A stretch of DNA of 64,000 nucleotides from contig JAQGDQ010000481.1 in NCBI GenBank assembly GCA_030141605.1, positions 61,219 through 125,218 on the forward strand, given 5' to 3'. Origin of the DNA: Tubiluchus corallicola. Its lineage: Eukaryota; Priapulida; Priapulimorpha; Priapulimorphida; Tubiluchidae. Below, piece after piece: positions 58,112-64,000 of the stretch (its first letter is position 1; each line of letters starts with the position of its first letter). The translations under genes were made by a program, and so were the position numbers. The notes beneath the pieces were generated by a model. That model was not told where the DNA came from. It did no database searches and saw only the letters and a program-made list of their open reading frames with translations.

Positions 58112-58678
58112 CTTTAAAAGAAAACCGGATGATTGTGTAGCCATTAGTTCAATATGAAGTATGCCATAAAATATTCAAAACTAGAAAAGTTTTTTTTTAA
58201 ATTGATCTTGGATAGTTGAATTTTGCTAAACTTTCAAAGCTAAACGTTCAGCGAATCCACTATGACACAGTCGTGTGGTCGTCAAATAGGCGCGGTACCG
58301 TGATAAGCATGATCATGAACCGTAGCTTTCGTCTGTGACGTCAGTGTGACATAAAGCTCACTTTCGTGACATCACATCACATGACATTGCATCATCACGT
58401 CTTATAGCAATCCTCGCTTACGTAAGCATACTTGGCGCGCAGAGAAAATGCCTACCATTGGACAATCTGTGCGTGGTTCGTTTGTGACATAAGCGATAGC
58501 TGTGTTCGGTTGCCCTTAATTAACATTCCAAGCTAATTATTTAAATATAAGAACCAAGTGCTTATATAAGTGCTAATTATTTAAATAAAAGAACTTCTAT
58601 AGGTAACAAAATGTATATTCTGGACTGTAAACAAAAATGAGATTGACTCTAATCAATCGTCCGGTTTTCTTTTATATT
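58112..58678. mobile_element. TIR element family G, copy 1
   Basis: Ends AAAAGAAAACCGGATGATTG and CAATCGTCCGGTTTTCTTTT are inverted repeats. It is similar to 59371-59922 throughout (GCGGTACCGTGATAAGCATG, GCTGTGTTCGGTTGCC). It is non-coding and lies downstream of the NRF stop. The target duplication is unclear. Shorter related pieces occur near 19224-19350 and 24940-25020. Confidence 0.75.
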
Positions 58679-59277
58679 TTGTTTCTGTTTACACGTGTAA
58701 ACTGTACACACTTCTTTGCAGCTAGTTCGTTCACACTGAATTCTGTAAATACTGCTCTTACTTTATAATACATTTATGCTAAGTTCTTCTGAGATATTTT
58801 TGTAGAAATTGTAAGTTGCAAGAGTTAGTTTAGTGCTGGATACTAAAAAGTATCGGTTGATTTCAATTTAAATCACTTTTAGCTGTAGGCATATTCTTCT
58901 ACACTGTTTTGCCCTGCAAACCAGGAGACAACACTCAATGGCAGTGTCTAGTTAAAACAGATGGTTGTGGCAGGACAGGTGCCTAAACTAATTATAAAGA
59001 GTGAATCATAGGCCAGTAACAATGTCCTAGTCTCGTTTAGTGATGGTCGCTGTGGCAGAAACTACTCGGTAGGGTTTTTTCTAATAATCGCCCATCCATT
59101 CACTGGCTTGTCCGGAATGCTTAACTTCAGTGGTCAAGCACACTCGTTGGCTGTTTTATTATTGTATGAGAAAGTTAATAAAATGTTTATTTACTAAAAA
59201 CAACCGTTTTTTTTATTTTAAGGTTTTTTTATTCTATGCTCATGCTCCATAAAATATAGGCTTACACGAATGTAACA

Positions 59278-59328
59278 CACGCACGCACACGCACGCACGC
59301 ACACACACACACACACACACGCACACAC
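59278..59328. repeat. (CACG/CACA)n microsatellite
   Basis: Short CA-rich run between the two G elements. Confidence 0.9.
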
Positions 59329-59370
59329 AACCATTAAATGTGACTGGCTAAACAGTTGCTGTACTGTCCA

Positions 59371-59922
59371 GTGAAAGGAAAACCGGATGATTGTGTAAAC
59401 ATGAGTTCAGAATCAAGAATGCTCTAAAATATTGAAAACTACAATAGCTTATTTTAAATCAAAGCTCAGATTAAATAATAATTACCTGGGATACTCAAAT
59501 TTTGTTAAACTTTCAAAGCTACACGCGGTTTAGTGAATCTACTAAGATTGGCAGCTGCGCATTTTTGTCACGTGCACGTCACCGACAAATAGAAGGCGGT
59601 ACCGTGATAAGCATGATCATGAACTGCAGTGTTAGCTTCTGACGTCACATGACGTAGAGCCAATTTTTCGTGACATGTGTTTAAGCAGTAACACTTATCC
59701 AAATGTGCTTGACGCACAAGGGAAGATGCCCGCCATTGCACAAACTGTGGTTAGTTTCTGTCGTAAGCAATAGCTGTGTTCGGTTGCCGTTAATTAATAA
59801 GCTAAGCTAATTATTCAAATATAAGGAACAATTGCTAACTTTTATAGGCAAGAAAATGTATATTTTGGACAATAAATTAAAATAAGATTGAGTTTAAACA
59901 ATCGTCCGGTCTTCCTTTAACG
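59371..59922. mobile_element. TIR element family G, copy 2
   Basis: Ends AAAGGAAAACCGGATGATTG and CAATCGTCCGGTCTTCCTTT. It is the closest relative of 58112-58678. The terminal motif resembles that of element F (TTAAAGGAAGA and GGGTCCGGTTTTGC), so F and G may share a transposase. Confidence 0.75.
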
Positions 59923-60219
59923 CAACTTCTACCTTTAGCAGAATATAAAAGCTTAACAAGTTGACGTAACGAAAAACACTTGAAACAGCCACTGCAATTC
60001 ATCTTCAGATGAAAAGAACACAAAAAATAATCACAGCCTAATGTTCAGGGATGAGAATGACAAATTGCAAAAAACTCTGAAACAGGCCGGGGGTTTTGGG
60101 GCGACCTAGGCCCCCAATGGGGTTGAAATTGCGATTTTGTGACCACAGACAGGCTCTAAGTGGACTTAAAATATCAATTACCTTGTTTCATGCATAATTT
60201 AAAATACCCAACTATCAAG

Positions 60220-60430
60220 GATACATGATACCTAATTGTCTCAAAAACGCCTAAGTACTGGCCGCTCCTATGCAAAAGTATATAAAAACTGTCTTCAAAT
60301 GACTCAAATAACTCCGCACAATTGATTCTATATTTTTATGCATAGAGATATACACGTGGTTACACTGATGTACGTGATGTAAACAAAGTGACGCCCTGCC
60401 AACTAGCGGTCAGCTTGTGAAACAAGGTAC
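60220..60430. repeat. Dispersed repeat J, copy 2
   Basis: Similar to 42245-42600: CTAATTGTCTCAAAAACG, CTATGCAAAAGTATATAAAA and CCAACTAGCGGTCAGCT. Unknown class. Confidence 0.5.
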
Positions 60431-60639
60431 TGGGTCCCTAAAAATTTTCTCAACGAATTTACACGATTTACAAAAATGGCATTACTGGTCTTCCAAAAAC
60501 TCGGAATTTCGCGTATCCGAGGGAAAATTTTCATCCCTGAAATTTTTGAGGGGCGCCAGATTTTAGTGGTCCAGTGTTAAAAAATTCTCCCCGTAAAATA
60601 TAGCAAACAAGTATTGTAGTAGAATTATTTTTTAAAATG

Positions 60640-61010
60640 TACCAGCCAAGGGAGACAGCCAAGAGAAAATAGGTTATGTCCATGTGGGGACATTCAAACT
60701 GAGAAACACGTTATACAGACACGCCCCCTAACATCAAATATTAGAAACCGCTACGACAATGTAAACTTTGCTGATTTAACTCACTTCTTTGAGCACACTA
60801 ATTGTTATATAATATCTTATGAAATTTTGAAACTTTTATGCTGATGTACCTTGTATGCATAACACTGTTTTTAATGCTATTACCTTGAGTAGGAAATGTA
60901 CGTAAAGTGACAATCTGGACTAAAATCACTCGATTGTGGCATTTACCTCGTTCCTCGTGTATACATGTAACTTGTTTTAGTCAATAAACTACATACATAC
61001 ATACAACACC
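60640..61010 (+). pseudogene. LINE ORF2 C-terminus, 3' UTR and (CATA)n tail
   Basis: The plus frame reads NRLCPCGDIQTEKHVIQTRP then NIRNRYDNVNFADLTHFFEH, the end of a LINE ORF2. A 3' UTR follows with GTCAATAAACTACATACATA, that is an AATAAA signal and CATA tail. Confidence 0.75.
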
Positions 61011-61061
61011 ACAAACTGTTATGCAGATTTCTTCTAAGCGCTATGCAAATATTAGGTGGAT

Positions 61062-61480
61062 AAAGATAGCTTCTGGTAAGGTGGTACCTAGAATAACTAT
61101 TGCAATAGGATTTTTCTCCTGAGAGTCTGTTAAAACATGCTCTCAGATATCACAGCAAAAAATCGGCTTCGTACTTTTGAGATATACGCATAAATCCAAG
61201 ATGGCGACTAACGGGCAAAAAATCAGATATATCTGCTAAACCATCGAGCTTAGATGAAAAACATGTATTACTTTTGTGAATCATTCTACGTCCGTACAGA
61301 ATAATACATAAAAATAATACATATTTTAGGAGATATAACAATTTTTTTGCCTGTTAGGCGCCATCTTGGATTTATATCCGGGTTCGACCACGATGTTAGA
61401 CGACGTTTTAACAGAATCTGAAGTAAAATTCTATTGCCATTTGTTTTAGGTCACTTTTTATCTTTATCCCCCTATATGTA
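61062..61480. mobile_element. Fold-back (long inverted repeat) element
   Basis: Left arm AAATCCAAGATGGCGACTAA and right arm GGCGCCATCTTGGATTT are inverted. The match extends outward to GGATAAAGAT on the left and ATCTTTATCC on the right, giving imperfect arms of about 150 bp around a spacer of about 110 bp. It is non-coding. Confidence 0.65.
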
Positions 61481-61913
61481 ATTAACAACAACCAGATTTG
61501 TAATTGTGCTACTAATACACCACAAATAGTTGTGACTGGATTTATAGATGCCATAAATCAAAAGTGAAATGAGCTGGAATGGACTATCATCTTGGACATC
61601 ATCATGTCTTGATACGCCCTTGTCAGTAAAAGTGTTTGTAATACTTCCTTTTTGTTTGGTATCTTATGTTTTTATTAAAAAACTTAAAAAAACTTAAAAA
61701 GTAGTATTAGGAATTACATGTGATTTTGCCCTTTTTCTTATGAAGATAAACTGCAGCGATAGTTTGGAACGTTGTCTTTTTTCTCCTTTATTTCCTTCTT
61801 GTTAATTGTGGAAATTTTTTTATTCATTAACCGTCATTAAGAATTCATTTGCTTTAAGCTGAAATGAACATTTTCTCTGGTACAAGATTTTCAAACTAAG
61901 AGACTTTCTTAAG

Positions 61914-62490
61914 GGAAGACAGGATGATTTTTCATACACTGCTCCATTTTCAAGTACAATTTAACACCAATAATACTACAAAAGCATTTCTGATAATTGA
62001 ATAATAGATTAAAAACTTAGTTAACGGCGGGCGAGGCCAACTAGTGACGATATCACAAACGAACAATTTTCAACAGCAAAAGCATTTCATGAACGTGTTG
62101 TACGTGTTTGTGAAAGCCAAAATTGAAGTACAGTGCTACTGTAAGTGATTCAGTGTGTTGTACTAAAACTAGGCAAGTTTTAAGATAAAAAATCAAATTT
62201 CAAATTTACCCCACTGAGTTCACGCATGAGCTATTGAACGTGTGTATTACGTCACAAACGAACAGCTCTGAATTCAGAAGTACAGCACCTGCTTCTTGTG
62301 TAATGCTTTCCGGAATGCAGGCGCTAGTGCCCGTCTAACTAGCAAATGGCGAAATGCATGTAACAGCAAAGAACTAGTGATGCGAACGCGAAAATTCATA
62401 TGTGTGGCAATAATTCTTTCACGCAGGGCATTCTTTAAAAGGTAGCAGTCAAAAGGTTGATTTGACTTACAGGTTGGGTCCGGTTTTGCT
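61914..62490 (+). mobile_element. Dispersed element F, late copy
   Basis: Starts AAGGGAAGACAGGATGATTT and contains GGCGGGCGAGGCCAACTAGT, CAGGCGCTAGTGCCCGTCTA and GGGTCCGGTTTTGCTTAA. Confidence 0.7.
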
Positions 62491-62676
62491 TAAAACGATT
62501 CCGTAAGACAACTGCACAATTTCAATCCACAAGCATACAGCAAAAGAATCGTGCTGTGACATGAACAAACTGTGCAAATTAAACATTATATAATTGGGAA
62601 GCCAAGTGCAAATTAAACATTATATAATTGGGAAGCGGTTTCCAAATGCCAATTGACCATTCACAAGCAGAATTCC

Positions 62677-63045
62677 TGTCGTGTTTTGTTTCTCTCGGAA
62701 GGCTCGTAGAGAAAACCAGAAAACACTTCGTCAAATTAAACTAGTTTATTAAGCGAGAATTCTACAACACAAAAGTATGAAGGAACGCGAAATGATTACA
62801 GTAAACGTGATAATCTGGAAAACGTTTGAGTGTATCTGAAAATGCAGGTAACAAGATAATGTGTAAGTGACGTCCGTGCGAATCTGTGTGCCCGTTTCAG
62901 CGGCCTGCTTCGCCTTATATAGCGTGCCCGAGAAGCTTCCAGAAGTTTTGTTCCAGAACATTCTACACGGTAAGACGATCATTCTAACTGAACATTCTAC
63001 AATGTTCTACGTAATTCTAATAGATGCCAGCAAATCTCCACAACA
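62677..63045 (-). mobile_element. LTR-like repeat with heat-shock-type promoter, copy 3 (solo)
   Basis: Runs TGTCGTGTTTTG to CTCCACAACA (369 bp). Flanks ATTCC and ATTAC match at four of five positions. TATA (TTATATA on +) is at 62915-62921. HSE arrays are AGAAGCTTCCAGAAG (62931-62945) and TTCCAGAACATTCT (62951-62964), with GAACATTC again about 25 bp on. It carries the best-preserved alternating GAA/TTC pentamers of the three copies. Confidence 0.72.
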
Positions 63046-63109
63046 ATTACCCAGAATGTCAGTACAAGATATCGACCGAGGAAGACTTTATTCAAAAATT
63101 TTAACTTAA

Positions 63110-63721
63110 CCCTTATACTTTTATAGGGTCACCGGGGGTAAAAAATTAACCCCAGTCCGGTTATTTGCATTTTACCCTTTCACCATACGCATCCCAGTAA
63201 ACCTTTTCTATGACCTTTTCTAAGTATGTTTTGTGCACAAATTACTTTCAGTTATTTATTTTAGGCACATTGTCTCACCACGAAATAAAAGTGAAAATGC
63301 AATATGTCGATTTTTTAAAATTGTCGAAACTTTTCTTCGCTTGTCTATACCTTATACGGGCGATGTATCTGATAAAACAAAATGTCAGTTACTCAAATTA
63401 CTTCACCTAAAAGAAGAAAGTAGTAGACAATAAATTCAAAATAACAATGATTTTTGCACACGCGCTAGCAATGTCGGTTGTCTACAGTTATTCCAGCATA
63501 GATAAGGGAACGTAACTAAGTGAATTTAAATTTCCTATTACTAGTAAGTCACATGTGTTTAAGCAGAGGTATAATGTATCCTATGGTGGTCAGCATAACC
63601 ACAGATGATGCTGTTGCTGTTTACTAATGAAACACGGCGGTTTATCAAAAGTAATTTACGAATTATGGTGGGGGTAATTTTTAAATAAAAAATTAATAAA
63701 AAAACAGTGACCCTATAAGGG
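63110..63721. mobile_element. piggyBac-like MITE family B, copy 2
   Basis: TTAA on both sides (63106-63109 and 63722-63725), starting CCCTTATA and ending CCCTATAAGGG. It is highly similar to 5739-6343, with a small insertion in the left end and a decayed right subterminal part. Confidence 0.85.
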
Positions 63722-64000
63722 TTAATGTCAGAATTCTGAATATCTAACTCCGGTTTGTGAAATTTAATCTGTGCAGAGATTATTCTATATTTTTAAGGGT
63801 GATAAGGAAATAAGGAAAGACAATTTTCAGTATATCCCAGGAAACTTTTTATGCGCAGTTATATTACATAGCATTATGCTTACCTGCTTGAACGATTTAT
63901 GTAACTAGAAAATAAATCAACGCACCAACTGGTAAAACGTCACTGGCTCACCTACCCAGTGTGCATCACTGATTCACCAAAAACGTATTTTTAATTTATT

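Overview
The window is nuclear DNA from an invertebrate animal. It has split genes with GT-AG introns of 0.1-6 kb, AT-rich non-coding DNA, and very many microsatellites, minisatellites and small transposons. The exact taxon cannot be read from the sequence. The 5S-like sequence, the integrin and the NRF-6-type acyltransferase fit a bilaterian invertebrate such as a lophotrochozoan or a tunicate, but this is inference.

Three genes lie head to tail on the + strand. (1) 377-9657 is the 3' end of an integrin alpha gene: seven exons covering the end of the calf region, one membrane segment and a cytoplasmic tail that opens with a GFFxR-type motif (KCGFFNR). (2) 17756-21443 holds the last three exons of a single-pass membrane protein I do not recognise. 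Its tail has a PxxPxR SH3-type site and a 20-residue tandem repeat rich in tyrosine motifs (YNIP, YDVP, YDKC), which looks like a phosphotyrosine docking array. No convincing ectodomain exon was found upstream. (3) 27334-57666 is a complete 15-exon gene for a 918-residue NRF-6-like (nose resistant to fluoxetine) multipass acyltransferase-3 protein. Every intron phase is consistent. It also carries a duplicated exon at 50619-50689 with the geometry of a mutually exclusive alternative exon.

The rest is mostly repeats. There are three LTR-like copies (1-314, 40961-41313, 62677-63045) whose promoter side combines heat-shock-element arrays with a TATA box. A second LTR family includes an inverted pair in an NRF intron. 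There are two piggyBac-like MITE families with TTAA sites, hAT MITEs with 8-bp target duplications, a Tigger/pogo derivative, a PIF/Harbinger-like MITE, tRNA- and 5S-derived SINEs, and many 3' fragments of non-LTR retrotransposons. Two of the MITE families carry microsatellites, which explains part of the GA/CT and CTG arrays. Minisatellites with units of about 15-90 bp fill several NRF introns. From 57667 to the window end I see only repeats and no gene.

The best candidates for something new are the tyrosine-repeat membrane protein beside the integrin, the swappable NRF exon, and the heat-shock-type LTR promoters.
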